A stretch of DNA of 64,000 nucleotides from Streptomyces violaceorubidus (GTDB lineage Bacteria; Actinomycetota; Actinomycetes; Streptomycetales; Streptomycetaceae): contig NZ_JODM01000017.1 in NCBI RefSeq assembly GCF_000717995.1, positions 1 to 64,000 of the forward strand, read 5' to 3'. The first letter of the stretch is position 1. Every line of letters begins with the position of its first letter. The notes under the pieces were generated by a model. It saw nothing but the letters and a program-made list of their open reading frames with translations. It had not been told where the DNA came from and searched no databases. This document shows positions 26,101 through 33,355 of the stretch, piece by piece. The translations under genes and the position numbers were made by a program.

Positions 26101-26256
26101 CTGATCACGTCGACGCTGCTGACCCTGCTCCTGGTCCCGACGCTCTACGCCATGCTGGAGCTGCGCAAGGAGCGCCGCGCCAAGAAGCGGGCCGAGAAGA
26201 AGGGCCTGCCCGGGCAGGCGCAGCCCACGGAGGAACCGGAGCCGGCCCAGGTCTGA
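23143..26256 (+). CDS. RND-family multidrug efflux transporter (AcrB/SwrC-like)
   Basis: 1037 residues with the RND layout: one N-terminal helix, a large porter loop, six helices (about residues 335-510), a second loop, and six helices at the C-terminus. The proton-relay acidic pair is in IGRVVDDSIVVLENIRRHL. The duplicate GIVVTNAIVLIDLINQYR lies in the second half. Its HAE-like sequence is closer to AcrB/YerP-SwrC than to the MmpL type that is common in actinobacteria. No membrane-fusion protein or outer channel gene is adjacent, so it must act alone at the membrane or with a distant partner. Same strand as the preceding two-component system, gap 154 bases. A 14 bp terminator follows. Confidence 0.93.
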   Translation: MSWLSRFSLAQRALIGLMSIVALVFGAIAIPQLKQQLLPTIELPVVSVIAPYQGASPDVVEKQIVEPIENNLESVDGLTGVTSTASEGNAVIMASFDYGPDTQQLVANVQQAVNRSRAQLPDDVDPQVVAGSTDDIPTVVLSVTSDKDQQALADQLDGSVVPELEDIDGVGQVTLDGVRDLQVAVTPDDAKLAKAGVTTQTLLQSLQAGGASVPAGSFDEGGANRTVQVGGGFTSLQQIQDLRITGEGVDKPVRLGDVATVEEREARADSITRTNGKPSLAVAVTLDHDGSAVAVSKAVEDKLPDLREALGSGATLTVVSDQGPAVSKAIEGLTTEGALGLLFAVVVILVFLASIRSTLVTAVSIPLSVVLTLIVLWTRDLSLNVLTLGALTIAIGRVVDDSIVVLENIRRHLSYGEERREAILKAVREVAGAVTSSTLTTVAVFLPIGLVGGLVGELFGSFSLTVTVALLASLLVSLTVVPVLSYWFLRAPKGTPEDADEARRLAEEKEAKNRLQRFYVPVLRFATRRRLTSVAIAVVVLLATFGMAPLLKTNFFDQGDQEVLNVKQELKPGTSLAATDAQAKKVEKLIAGIDGVKDYQVTVGSSGWMAAFGGGTDTNQASYQIALEDSASLGDVQDEIKAGLDKLDGIGTTTVSAGDGFSSQDLSVVVKASDPRTLRAAAEEVRKTVAALDDVTDVASDLSQSVPRISVKANDRAAAAGFTEQTLGAAVAQAVRGTTAGKAVLGDTEQDVVVTPAKPAATLAELKALRLGPVELGDIATVRLVDGPVSTTRIDGQRAATITARPTGDNTGAISTQLQSDIDSLDLPAGATATIGGVSADQDDAFKNLALALLAAVAIVFMLLVGTFRSLAQPLILLVSIPFAATGAIGLLVLTGTPLGVPAMIGLLMLIGIVVTNAIVLIDLINQYRKQGYGVVEAVIEGGRHRLRPILMTALATIFALLPMALGVTGEGGFIAQPLAVVVIGGLITSTLLTLLLVPTLYAMLELRKERRAKKRAEKKGLPGQAQPTEEPEPAQV

Positions 26257-26276
26257 CACCTGCCGGCCCCGACGAA

Positions 26277-26309
26277 GGGCGCCCCCGTGGACCGACCACG
26301 GGGGCGCCC
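26277..26309. terminator. Perfect 14 bp bidirectional terminator
   Basis: GGGCGCCCCCGTGG (26277-26290) and CCACGGGGGCGCCC (26296-26309) around ACCGA. It lies between the end of the RND gene and the end of the convergent 51-residue ORF and can stop both. Confidence 0.85.
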
Positions 26310-26324
26310 GCGTGTCTGCCCGCG

Positions 26325-26480
26325 TCACTGCCCGGACAGCGCGGCGATGCCGCCGAACAGGACCAGCGCCACCAGGATCACCAGAGCCAGCAGCACCCCC
26401 ACGCAGAACCCGCACCCCTGTCCCGCCCCGCGGCCGAACGAACTCTCGCCCCCGCCGGGAACCGGTCTCTGACCTGCCAT
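26325..26480 (-). CDS. 51-residue single-pass membrane peptide
   Basis: Short ORF of 51 codons. It starts MAGQRPVPGGGESSFGRGAG, continues QGCGFCVGV into one strong membrane helix (LLALVILVALVLFGGIAALS) and ends SGQ. The ATG has GGGAGG 5 bases upstream, and a terminator lies just past its stop. Codon usage has the Streptomyces GC3 pattern. CGFC just before the helix is notable and could bind metal or form disulfides. It converges on the RND transporter gene; a role as a small transporter-associated peptide is possible but unproven. Confidence 0.6.
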   Translation of the reverse strand: MAGQRPVPGGGESSFGRGAGQGCGFCVGVLLALVILVALVLFGGIAALSGQ

Positions 26481-26610
26481 GACAGCCTCCCGTCTCTCCC
26501 GGGCCCCACCGTCGCACAGGCGCCCGCGCGGGCCAACGAGTCAGCTGCAGATGTGCGCTCAGGGCCTCACCTTCCTGCGCGAATCGAGAAGACCGCGAGG
26601 ACGGGAGGCC

Positions 26611-26644
26611 GAGGGGACGGGGTGAACGAGGGGACCGGGTGAAC
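26611..26644. repeat. 17 bp tandem repeat (two units)
   Basis: GAGGGGACGGGGTGAAC (26611-26627) is followed directly by the same unit with one change (26628-26644). It lies in the gap past the nadA 3' end. Confidence 0.6.
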
Positions 26645-26650
26645 GAGAAG

Positions 26651-26689
26651 GGCCCCGACCGAGCACCGGAGGGGTGATCGGGCGGGGCC
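26651..26689. terminator. Hairpin after nadA
   Basis: GGCCCCGACCGA (26651-26662) pairs with TCGGGCGGGGCC (26678-26689) with one mismatch. It is 16 bases past the nadA stop codon in the direction of transcription. Confidence 0.6.
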
Positions 26690-26704
26690 GCGCGCGGGGG
26701 CCGG

Positions 26705-27889
26705 TTACGGCAGCGCCAGCATCCGCTCCAGCGCCAGCTTGGCGAACGCCTCGGTCTCCTGGTCGACCTCGATGCGGTTGACCAGCGTGCCCTCGGCCAG
26801 CGACTCCAGCGTCCAGACCAGGTGCGGGAGGTCGATGCGGTTCATGGTCGAGCAGAAGCAGACCGTCTTGTCGAGGAAGACGATCTCCTTGTCCTCGGCG
26901 GCGAAACGGTTCGCCAGTCGCCGGACCAGGTTCAGTTCGGTCCCGATGGCCCACTTGGACCCGGCCGGGGCCGCCTCCAGGGCCTTGATGATGTACTCGG
27001 TCGAGCCGACGTAGTCCGCCGCCGCGACGACCTCGTGCTTGCACTCGGGGTGCACCAGGACGTTCACGCCCGGTATGCGCTCGCGCACGTCGTTCACCGA
27101 GTCGAGGCTGAAGCGGCCGTGCACCGAGCAGTGCCCCCGCCACAGGATCATCTTCGCGGCGCGCAGCTCCTCGGCCGTCAGCCCGCCGTTCGGCCGGTGC
27201 GGGTTGTAGACGACGCAGTCCTCCAGGGACATGCCCAGGTCCCGCACCGCGGTGTTGCGGCCGAGGTGCTGGTCCGGCAGGAAGAGGACCTTCTCGCCCT
27301 GCTCGAAGGCCCAGTTCAGGGCGCGCTCGGCGTTGGAGGAGGTGCAGATGGTGCCGCCGTGCCTGCCGGTGAACGCCTTGATGTCCGCGGACGAGTTCAT
27401 GTACGACACGGGCACCACCTGCTCGGCGATCCCGGCCTCGGTCAGCACGTCCCAGCACTCGGCGACCTGCTCGGCGGTGGCCATGTCCGCCATGGAACAG
27501 CCGGCGGCCAGGTCGGGCAGGACCACCTTCTGGTCGTTCGAGGTGAGGATGTCGGCCGACTCCGCCATGAAGTGCACACCGCAGAAGACGATGTACTCGG
27601 CCTCCGGGCGCGCGGCCGCGTCCCGGGCCAGCTTGAAGGAGTCGCCCGTGACGTCGGCGAACTGGATGACCTCGTCGCGCTGGTAGTGGTGACCGAGGAC
27701 GAAGACCTTGTCACCGAGCTTCTCCTTGGCCGCACGGGCGCGCGCGACCAGGTCCGGGTCGGAGGCCGCGGGCAGGTCCCCGGGGCACTCCACGCCGCGC
27801 TCGCTCCTCGGGTCGGCCTCGCGGCCGAGCAGCAGCAGGGCGAGGGGCGTCGGCTGTACGTCGAGCTCCTGGGTTTGGGCGGTGGTCAC
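26705..27889 (-). CDS. nadA: Quinolinate synthase
   Basis: Fe-S enzyme that condenses iminoaspartate with dihydroxyacetone phosphate to quinolinate for NAD synthesis. 394 residues, the long actinobacterial/Gram-positive-like type. Family motifs: LGHHYQRDEV, the cluster cysteine in AAGCSMADMA (about C131), HPECKHEV, and CFCSTMNR near the end. Start GTG 27889 (VTTAQTQELD) with GAAAGGG upstream; two more in-frame codons with GTG exist. nadB and nadC are not adjacent. It diverges from erpA, whose product loads Fe-S clusters into such enzymes. Confidence 0.92.
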   Translation of the reverse strand: MTTAQTQELDVQPTPLALLLLGREADPRSERGVECPGDLPAASDPDLVARARAAKEKLGDKVFVLGHHYQRDEVIQFADVTGDSFKLARDAAARPEAEYIVFCGVHFMAESADILTSNDQKVVLPDLAAGCSMADMATAEQVAECWDVLTEAGIAEQVVPVSYMNSSADIKAFTGRHGGTICTSSNAERALNWAFEQGEKVLFLPDQHLGRNTAVRDLGMSLEDCVVYNPHRPNGGLTAEELRAAKMILWRGHCSVHGRFSLDSVNDVRERIPGVNVLVHPECKHEVVAAADYVGSTEYIIKALEAAPAGSKWAIGTELNLVRRLANRFAAEDKEIVFLDKTVCFCSTMNRIDLPHLVWTLESLAEGTLVNRIEVDQETEAFAKLALERMLALP

Positions 27890-27932
27890 GACACGCACCC
27901 TTTCTACTTTCGTCGACCCTTTTCGTCGAACT

Positions 27933-27984
27933 GACACTATATATCATAACCGGTTCATGTCACTTTGACGATGCTCATAGTGTC
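27933..27984. promoter_or_regulatory. AT-rich nadA promoter region with an inverted repeat
   Basis: GACACTAT (27933-27940) and ATAGTGTC (27977-27984) are exact inverse complements 36 bp apart, in a locally AT-rich stretch unusual for this genome. Between them, on the minus strand, TATGAT (27943-27948) could be the nadA -10 box. The paired sites could be operators for a NAD-, redox- or iron-sensing repressor. I cannot name the regulator. Confidence 0.4.
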
Positions 27985-28165
27985 GGTGTGACGTGAATCC
28001 CGGTGCCCGAGCGGTCCTCCCCAGCCGCTGACCGTCGGCCGGGGCGTGTGCGAGCATGAAAGGGGACGCCGAGGACAAAGACTCGGCCCTGCCCGGAATG
28101 AATCCGCGGCTCCGTCGGTTGACACCGTCGGCAAGCAGTCTCCGTACAACCCGGGAGAGATGTAG

Positions 28166-28522
28166 ATGTCCGTATCGGACGAGACCACCACCGTCACCGG
28201 CGGCATCATCCTGACCGACGCCGCCGCGGCGAAGGTCAAGGCGCTGCTCGACCAGGAAGGCCGTGACGACCTCGCGCTGCGCGTCGCCGTCCAGCCCGGC
28301 GGCTGCTCCGGCCTCCGGTACCAGCTCTTCTTCGACGAGCGCTCGCTCGACGGCGACGTGGTGAAGTACTTCGACGATGTGAAGGTCGTCACCGACCGCA
28401 TGAGCGACCCGTACCTCGACGGCGCCGTCATCGAATTCGAGGACACGATCAAGAAGCAGGGCTTCACGATCGACAACCCGAACGCGACGGGTTCCTGCGC
28501 CTGCGGCGACTCCTTCAGCTGA
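28166..28522 (+). CDS. erpA: A-type Fe-S cluster carrier (HesB/IscA/ErpA family)
   Basis: 118 residues. It binds and hands over [Fe-S] clusters to client enzymes. The three invariant cysteines are C47 (GGCSG) and C111, C113 (SCACGDS). Length and tail are normal for the family. Ribosome site GGGAGAG upstream. TTGACA at 28119-28124 may be a -35 box, with a poor -10 match TACAAC 20 bp further. It diverges from nadA and ends at a perfect 15 bp terminator, so it is monocistronic. The adjacent nadA and the bc1 Rieske protein are plausible clients. Confidence 0.93.
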   Translation: MSVSDETTTVTGGIILTDAAAAKVKALLDQEGRDDLALRVAVQPGGCSGLRYQLFFDERSLDGDVVKYFDDVKVVTDRMSDPYLDGAVIEFEDTIKKQGFTIDNPNATGSCACGDSFS

Positions 28523-28559
28523 CCGGCCGGGGCCGCGGCGCGGCACCGAGCGTGCGAAA

Positions 28560-28594
28560 GGCGGTGGCCCGGGGGAGAACCCCGGGCCACCGCC
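28560..28594. terminator. Perfect 15 bp bidirectional terminator
   Basis: GGCGGTGGCCCGGGG (28560-28574), loop GAGAA, and exact complement (28580-28594). Between the ends of erpA and the convergent large membrane protein gene. Confidence 0.85.
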
Positions 28595-28625
28595 CGTGTG
28601 CCGTGTCCGCGCCCCGCCGTCGGCG

Positions 28626-30158
28626 TCACCGGCTCCCGGACGGAGCCGGCAGCCGCGCGCCCGGCCTGTGCACGGGGATGTCCTTGCCGTCCGTGCCCAC
28701 GACCGTCCGGTCGCCGAGCGGCCTGTCGAGCGGCACCGTCCGCTCGTACTCCTTCGCGATCAGGATGCAGACCTTGTCCGGGTGCGGCGTCTCGGTCACC
28801 GTGACGGTCACCTTCCCGCCGCTCTCCTCGGCCCGGGCGTCGTAGTCGGAGCACACGCCGCCCGTGAAGTGCACGGTCAGCTCGCCGTCGGCGGCCGTGT
28901 AGCCGCTCACCCGCACGTCGCGCGGCTCCCCGGGCTTCGAGGCCGGATCCTCGGACGGGGCCGGGGACGGCTCGGCGGGGGCCGTGGTGGTCAGATACCT
29001 CGGCTCGACCGCCGGATACGTGACCGTCACCGTGTCCCGCGCCCCCGGCGCCCGCACCTCGAACAGCCAGGACGGCACCAGCGTCCGGCGGCCCCGCACC
29101 GGATGCGCGGCCAGCCCGAACACCGCGTCCTCGACGGTGGCGACCTGCTTCTTCCCCGTCCCGGGCCGCTCCGCAGCGCCGGTCGGCGGCGCGCACGGCG
29201 GGCCCGCACGGTCCTGGTCCGGTACGGGAGTGGCGCAGCCGCCGATGCCGCCGAGGTCCGCACCGCTCCCGGCGCCCGGCGCGTTCAGCAGCGCCAGCGT
29301 CTCCCCGGCGTCCAGGACGGGATACGTGTCCCCCTTGACCGGCGCCTTCACCTGACCGCTGCCGCCGACCACCTCGCCCCGCGCGTCGACGACCACCCCG
29401 GTCGTCCAGCCGTACGTGGGCAGCCCACCGACCTCCGGTTCCGCGTTCACGGCCCGCCGGGCGCCCATGACCCGGCTCGCGTCCAGCTTGGCGTCGTCCT
29501 GGCCCAGCGCCTTCAGCACCGGCGCCGCCGCCTTCCTCGCCGCCGCCTCGCCCACCGGGTCCCCGTCGGCGGAGGGCCCCTTGCAGACGGCGCCCTTCTT
29601 GCAGTTGTCGGTGCCGGGCGCGTAGCGGTGGAAGGTCCAGGTGCCCGGCGCCTGCCGGCCCACCGTGAGCAGCGGCCCAAACCCGTCCTCGGCGTTGCCG
29701 ACCTTCCACGCCCCGCCCTGGGTGCGGGGAGCGCCCTCGACCCCCAGCGCCTCGGCCAGCCGGGCCACCTCGGCCTCGGTGACGTCGCCCTCCGCCCGGT
29801 ACACCGGCGCCGAGCCGGGACCCTCGGGGAGCGGCCCCTCGGCGCGGTAGGTGACGCCGTACGGGTCGGGCTCGCCCGGCGCGATGCCGGTCGTGCCGCC
29901 CTGGGACTTCCCGTGGTCGTCGAGGGGGAGCGGCGGGGGAGTGTCGTCGCCCGGGGCGCCGGACGCCGTACCGCCGTCCGTGTCGTCCCCCGCGGCGGAC
30001 GTGGCCAGGTAGGCACCGCCGCCGCCCAGCAGCAGGACGGCGGTCGCGACCGACGCGACCGCGACCGCCCGGGGGCGCCGCCGTGCCGGACGCCCGCCGA
30101 CGGCCTCGTCGTCGGCTGCGGCGGTGGCGTCGTCGTTGTCGGGTCGCTCGGGGTTCAC
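28626..30158 (-). CDS. Large membrane-anchored extracytoplasmic protein, unknown function
   Basis: 510 residues. A short acidic cytoplasmic head (NPERPDNDDATAAADDEAVG) and Arg cluster are followed by one membrane helix (about 33-56, AVAVASVATAVLLLGGGGAY) and a long outside part. The outside part has a Pro/Asp linker, a mixed domain with VYRAEGDVTEAEVARLAEAL, possible disulfides (CKKGAVC; CATPVPDQDRAGPPC), a Pro/Ser hinge (APAEPSPAPSEDPASKPGEP) and a beta-rich C-terminal domain with two more cysteines. I recognise it only as a Streptomyces large membrane protein. GTG 30158 has GAAGGAG 8 bases upstream. A role in ligand sensing or cell-wall interaction is possible but not shown. Confidence 0.8.
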   Translation of the reverse strand: MNPERPDNDDATAAADDEAVGGRPARRRPRAVAVASVATAVLLLGGGGAYLATSAAGDDTDGGTASGAPGDDTPPPLPLDDHGKSQGGTTGIAPGEPDPYGVTYRAEGPLPEGPGSAPVYRAEGDVTEAEVARLAEALGVEGAPRTQGGAWKVGNAEDGFGPLLTVGRQAPGTWTFHRYAPGTDNCKKGAVCKGPSADGDPVGEAAARKAAAPVLKALGQDDAKLDASRVMGARRAVNAEPEVGGLPTYGWTTGVVVDARGEVVGGSGQVKAPVKGDTYPVLDAGETLALLNAPGAGSGADLGGIGGCATPVPDQDRAGPPCAPPTGAAERPGTGKKQVATVEDAVFGLAAHPVRGRRTLVPSWLFEVRAPGARDTVTVTYPAVEPRYLTTTAPAEPSPAPSEDPASKPGEPRDVRVSGYTAADGELTVHFTGGVCSDYDARAEESGGKVTVTVTETPHPDKVCILIAKEYERTVPLDRPLGDRTVVGTDGKDIPVHRPGARLPAPSGSR

Positions 30159-30272
30159 CGCATCGCTCCTTCGGCTGTTACTGGGGACAGCGATGGGACG
30201 CGGCGGGCCGGGGTCCGGTTCCCGGTGACGGAGCACGTCGCCCGAACGGCCCAGCGACCGCCCGGGAGCCGC

Positions 30273-30482
30273 TCAGTCGCCGTAGTCCGACATCGCGTCC
30301 AGCAACCGTGCCGAGGCCGGCGGCACCCGGACGCCGTGGATGAGGGTGAGGGGCACCGGCCGGGGGGAGGCGTCGGCGGGCGCCGACCAGCGCGGGGTCA
30401 TCCGGGCGCAGTCGCCGCGCAGCGACGCCAGGTCGCCGTCCAGGTCGGCCGGAGCGGGGTCGACGGTCCTCGGGTTCGTCAT
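30273..30482 (-). CDS. Small conserved hypothetical protein (69 residues)
   Basis: Starts MTNPRTVDPAPADLDGDLAS and ends LLDAMSDYGD. No membrane helix, no Cys pair except one Cys; the middle is PRWSAPADASPRPVPLTLIH. It looks like a small soluble Streptomyces protein. The ATG has no ribosome site, but TACGGT lies 6 bases upstream, as for leaderless genes. It diverges from the PfkB kinase gene and shares its promoter region, including the palindrome at 30524-30536. Function unknown; the coding call rests on codon bias and placement only. Confidence 0.55.
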   Translation of the reverse strand: MTNPRTVDPAPADLDGDLASLRGDCARMTPRWSAPADASPRPVPLTLIHGVRVPPASARLLDAMSDYGD

Positions 30483-30523
30483 AACAGAACCGTAGGCACG
30501 TCCCGTATCACGGCGAAAGTTGT

Positions 30524-30536
30524 ACTACCGGGTAGT
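30524..30536. promoter_or_regulatory. 13 bp palindrome in a divergent promoter region
   Basis: ACTACC-G-GGTAGT is a perfect 6-1-6 inverted repeat, flanked by AT-richer bases (GTTGT and TTTCG). It sits 42 bases before the small hypothetical start and 79 bases before the kinase start, where an operator for a TetR- or GntR-type repressor would be expected. Confidence 0.45.
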
Positions 30537-30614
30537 TTCGCCTGCTTCAGCCTGGCGGCACCGCCGGGTAGCGTGAACCGTCAACCCGCCTCCCCTCAGG
30601 AGAGAGTCCACGCC

Positions 30615-31589
30615 GTGCGCATCGCAGTCACCGGCTCCATCGCCACCGACCACCTCATGACCTTCCCCGGCCGCTTCTCCGACCAGCTCGTCGCGGACCA
30701 GCTGCACACGGTCTCGCTCTCCTTCCTGGTCGACCAGCTGGACGTACGCCGGGGCGGCGTCGCCGCGAACATCGCCTTCGGCATGGGTCAGCTCGGCACC
30801 CGGCCCGTCCTGGTCGGCGCGGCCGGCGCGGATTTCGACGAGTACCGGGCCTGGCTGGACCGGCACGGCGTCGACACCGACTCGGTCCGCATCTCGGAGA
30901 CCCTGCACACCGCCCGCTTCGTCTGCACCACCGACGCCGACCACAACCAGATCGGCTCCTTCTACACGGGCGCGATGAGCGAGGCCCGCCTCATCGAGCT
31001 GAAGACCGTCGCCGACCGCGTGGGCGGCCTCGACCTGGTCTCCATCGGTGCCGACGACCCGGAGGCGATGCTCCGGCACACCGAGGAGTGCCGCGCGCGG
31101 TCCATCTCCTTCGCCGCGGACTTCTCCCAGCAGATCGCCCGGATGAACGGCGACGAGATCCGGATACTGCTGGACGGGGCGACCTACCTCTTCTCCAACG
31201 AGTACGAGAAGGGACTCATCGAGACCAAGACCGGCTGGAGCGACGCCGAGATCCTCGACCGCGTCGGCCACCGGATCACCACCCTCGGTGCCCGGGGCGT
31301 GCGCATCGAGCAGGCCGGCGGGGAGACCATCGAGGTCGGCGTCCCGGACGAGGAGCGCAAGGCCGACCCCACCGGCGTCGGCGACGCCTTCCGCGCCGGG
31401 TTCCTGTCCGGGCTGGCGTGGGGAGTCTCGCTGGAGCGGGCGGCGCAGGTCGGGTGCATGCTGGCGACCCTCGTCATCGAGACGGTGGGGACGCAGGAGT
31501 ACCAGTTGCGGCGCGGGCACTTCATGGAGCGCTTCACCAAGGCGTACGGGGACGAGGCGGCGGAGGAGGTTCAGGCGCACCTGCGCTGA
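30615..31589 (+). CDS. PfkB-family carbohydrate/nucleoside kinase (adenosine kinase-like)
   Basis: 324 residues. Ribokinase fold: N-terminal RIAVTGSIATDHLMTFPGRF, the substrate-binding GGVAANIAFGMGQLG at about residues 56-70, and the C-terminal PfkB signature DPTGVGDAFRAGFLSGL with the catalytic Asp (about residue 258). The lid LSFLVDQLDVRRGG is close to that of mycobacterial AdoK, whose gene also lies next to ctaC, so adenosine kinase is the best guess; other sugar kinases cannot be excluded. GTG 30615 has AGGAGAG upstream. The palindrome at 30524-30536 may control it. Confidence 0.87.
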   Translation: MRIAVTGSIATDHLMTFPGRFSDQLVADQLHTVSLSFLVDQLDVRRGGVAANIAFGMGQLGTRPVLVGAAGADFDEYRAWLDRHGVDTDSVRISETLHTARFVCTTDADHNQIGSFYTGAMSEARLIELKTVADRVGGLDLVSIGADDPEAMLRHTEECRARSISFAADFSQQIARMNGDEIRILLDGATYLFSNEYEKGLIETKTGWSDAEILDRVGHRITTLGARGVRIEQAGGETIEVGVPDEERKADPTGVGDAFRAGFLSGLAWGVSLERAAQVGCMLATLVIETVGTQEYQLRRGHFMERFTKAYGDEAAEEVQAHLR

Positions 31590-31642
31590 GGCGGCGGGCT
31601 CGCGGCGCCGCACATCGACGGCGCCACGCGCCCCCGGGCGGG

Positions 31643-33028
31643 TCAGCTCGTCCGGCGGACCAGGTAGGCCGTTCCCCTGTCCGCCGGTTCCTCGCCCACG
31701 TACTCCTGTCCCCGCATCTCGCACCACGCCGGGATGTCCAGGCGGGCCGCCTCGTCGTCCGAGAGGACGCGGACGGTGCCGCCCACGGGGACGTCCCCGA
31801 TGACCTTGGCCAGTTCGATCACCGGAATGGGGCAGCGCCGGCCCAGCGCGTCCACGACGAGGTCGCGGCCGGCCGCGCGGACGGTCTCCGGCGCGGCCGG
31901 CGCCCCCAGCTTCTCGCGCACCGCGGCCACCGTGCCCGGCAGCACCTCCAGGAACCGCTCGACGTCGCGCGCCGGGGTCCCCGGCGGCAGCGACATCCGG
32001 ACGTTGCCCTCACTGAGCACCCCCATCGCCCTCAGGACGTGGCTCGGCGTCAGCGTGCTGCTCGTGCAGGACGATCCGGAGGACACGGAGAAACCGGCGC
32101 GGTCCAACTCGTGCAGCAGAGTCTCCCCGTCGACATAGAGACACGAGAAGGTGACGATCCCGGGCAGCCGGCGCGACGGATCCCCGACCACCTCCACATC
32201 GGGCACCAGGTCGGGCACCCGGGACCGGATCCGCTCCGTCAGCTCCCGCAGCCGGGCCGCCTCCGCCGCCGCCTCGGCCCGCACCGCCCGCAGCGACGCC
32301 GCCGCGGCCACGATCGCCGGCAGGTTCTCGAACCCGGGCGCCCGACCCGACTCCCGCTCGTCCCCGGGCCCTTGCGGAGCGAACCGGACCCCCTTGCGCA
32401 CGACGAGCAGGCCCACCCCCGAGGGCCCGCCCCACTTGTGCGCGCTGCCCGTGAGCAACGACCAGTCGCCCTCCACCCGGCCCCAGCCCAGCGACTGGGC
32501 CGCGTCCACCAGCAGCGGCACACCGGCGGCCCGGCAGGCCTCCGCCACCCGGGACACCGGCTGCTCGGTGCCCACCTCGTGGTTGGCCGACTGGAGGCAG
32601 GCCAGTGCCGTGTCCTCGCGCAGGGAGGCCGCGTACGCCTCCGGGGCCACCGCGCCCGTCCGGTCCACGGGGACCCGGGTGACGCTCCCGCCCTCGGCCG
32701 CCTCGTGCGCCTCGGCCGCGTGCAGTACGGAGGAGTGTTCGACCGCTGACACGATCAGGTGGCGTCCGACGCGCCGCCGCCCGGCCAGCGCCCCCGCCAC
32801 CCCTGAATGCACCGCCCGGGTCCCCGAAGGAGTGAACACCAACTCGTCCGCCCGGCACCCCACACACTCGGCCGCCGCCTCCCGGGCGGCGTCGAGCAGC
32901 ATCCGGGCCCGTCGTCCTTCCCGGTACAACCGGGCGGGATCGGCCCACCCCTCGTCGAGGGCGGCCAACAGGGCTTGCCGGGCAACGGGGTGAAGGGGAG
33001 CGGCGGAAGCCGCGTCGAAGTAGGCCAC
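31643..33028 (-). CDS. Cysteine desulfurase fused to a TusA-like domain
   Basis: 461 residues in two parts. The NifS/IscS-like part (1-375) has the PLP-binding lysine K198 (GSAHKWGGPSG) and an active-site cysteine C321 (SSGSSCTSSTLTPSH) on the mobile loop. The C-terminal part (about 385-461) is a TusA/SirA-type sulfur carrier with the persulfide cysteine C399 (DALGRRCPIPVIELAKVI). Sulfur would pass from C321 to C399 within one chain. Usual partners are separate proteins. The acceptor could be tRNA thiolation, molybdopterin or another thio-cofactor. It diverges from ctaC and converges on the PfkB kinase; no Fe-S assembly operon is adjacent. Confidence 0.9.
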   Translation of the reverse strand: MAYFDAASAAPLHPVARQALLAALDEGWADPARLYREGRRARMLLDAAREAAAECVGCRADELVFTPSGTRAVHSGVAGALAGRRRVGRHLIVSAVEHSSVLHAAEAHEAAEGGSVTRVPVDRTGAVAPEAYAASLREDTALACLQSANHEVGTEQPVSRVAEACRAAGVPLLVDAAQSLGWGRVEGDWSLLTGSAHKWGGPSGVGLLVVRKGVRFAPQGPGDERESGRAPGFENLPAIVAAAASLRAVRAEAAAEAARLRELTERIRSRVPDLVPDVEVVGDPSRRLPGIVTFSCLYVDGETLLHELDRAGFSVSSGSSCTSSTLTPSHVLRAMGVLSEGNVRMSLPPGTPARDVERFLEVLPGTVAAVREKLGAPAAPETVRAAGRDLVVDALGRRCPIPVIELAKVIGDVPVGGTVRVLSDDEAARLDIPAWCEMRGQEYVGEEPADRGTAYLVRRTS

Positions 33029-33355
33029 GGGCCAACGCTAGAACGCCGGGGACGCCGGCGCCCCACCAGGGGAGCGGGGCCGTGGCACGTGCGGCCGCGC
33101 CACGCGGGCGCGACCCTCCACGACGCACCGTCAGCCGCCGAACACCCCCGGGCCCCACCCCCGTAGGCGCCCCGTCCCACCCTTAAAGAGTGACCCCCGG
33201 CGCGTATGCCACCCTCCCCGCGACCCCCCGGAGGGCGTCGGCTAGGGTTTGGTCCGCATAAACATCAAACCCCTGCCCGACGCAGGGCGGCGACCGACCA
33301 GCGAGAAGGCAGGCCGCAGCCAACCGCGCGGGCGAGACTCTCGGGAAGGCGCTAC
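33029..33355. other. Divergent region between the desulfurase gene and ctaC
   Basis: 327 bases without a gene. GGTTTGGTCCGCATAAACAT near 33243 is the most AT-rich patch and may hold the ctaC promoter, but no clear -35/-10 pair is found. The long frame running into ctaC from 33206 lacks family-like sequence before 33356. Confidence 0.5.

Noticed and set aside
23065..26517. 1150-codon open frame opposite the RND transporter
   Set aside because: Antisense shadow with no membrane helices or motifs; the plus-strand protein is full length and intact.
28119..28150. erpA promoter from TTGACA
   Set aside because: The -35 match is perfect, but the only -10-like word (TACAAC) is 20 bp away and poor, so I did not list it as a feature.
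33206..33355. N-terminal extension of CtaC
   Set aside because: The frame is open, but the extension is basic and not family-like; GTG 33356 has a good ribosome site and gives the expected lipoprotein start.
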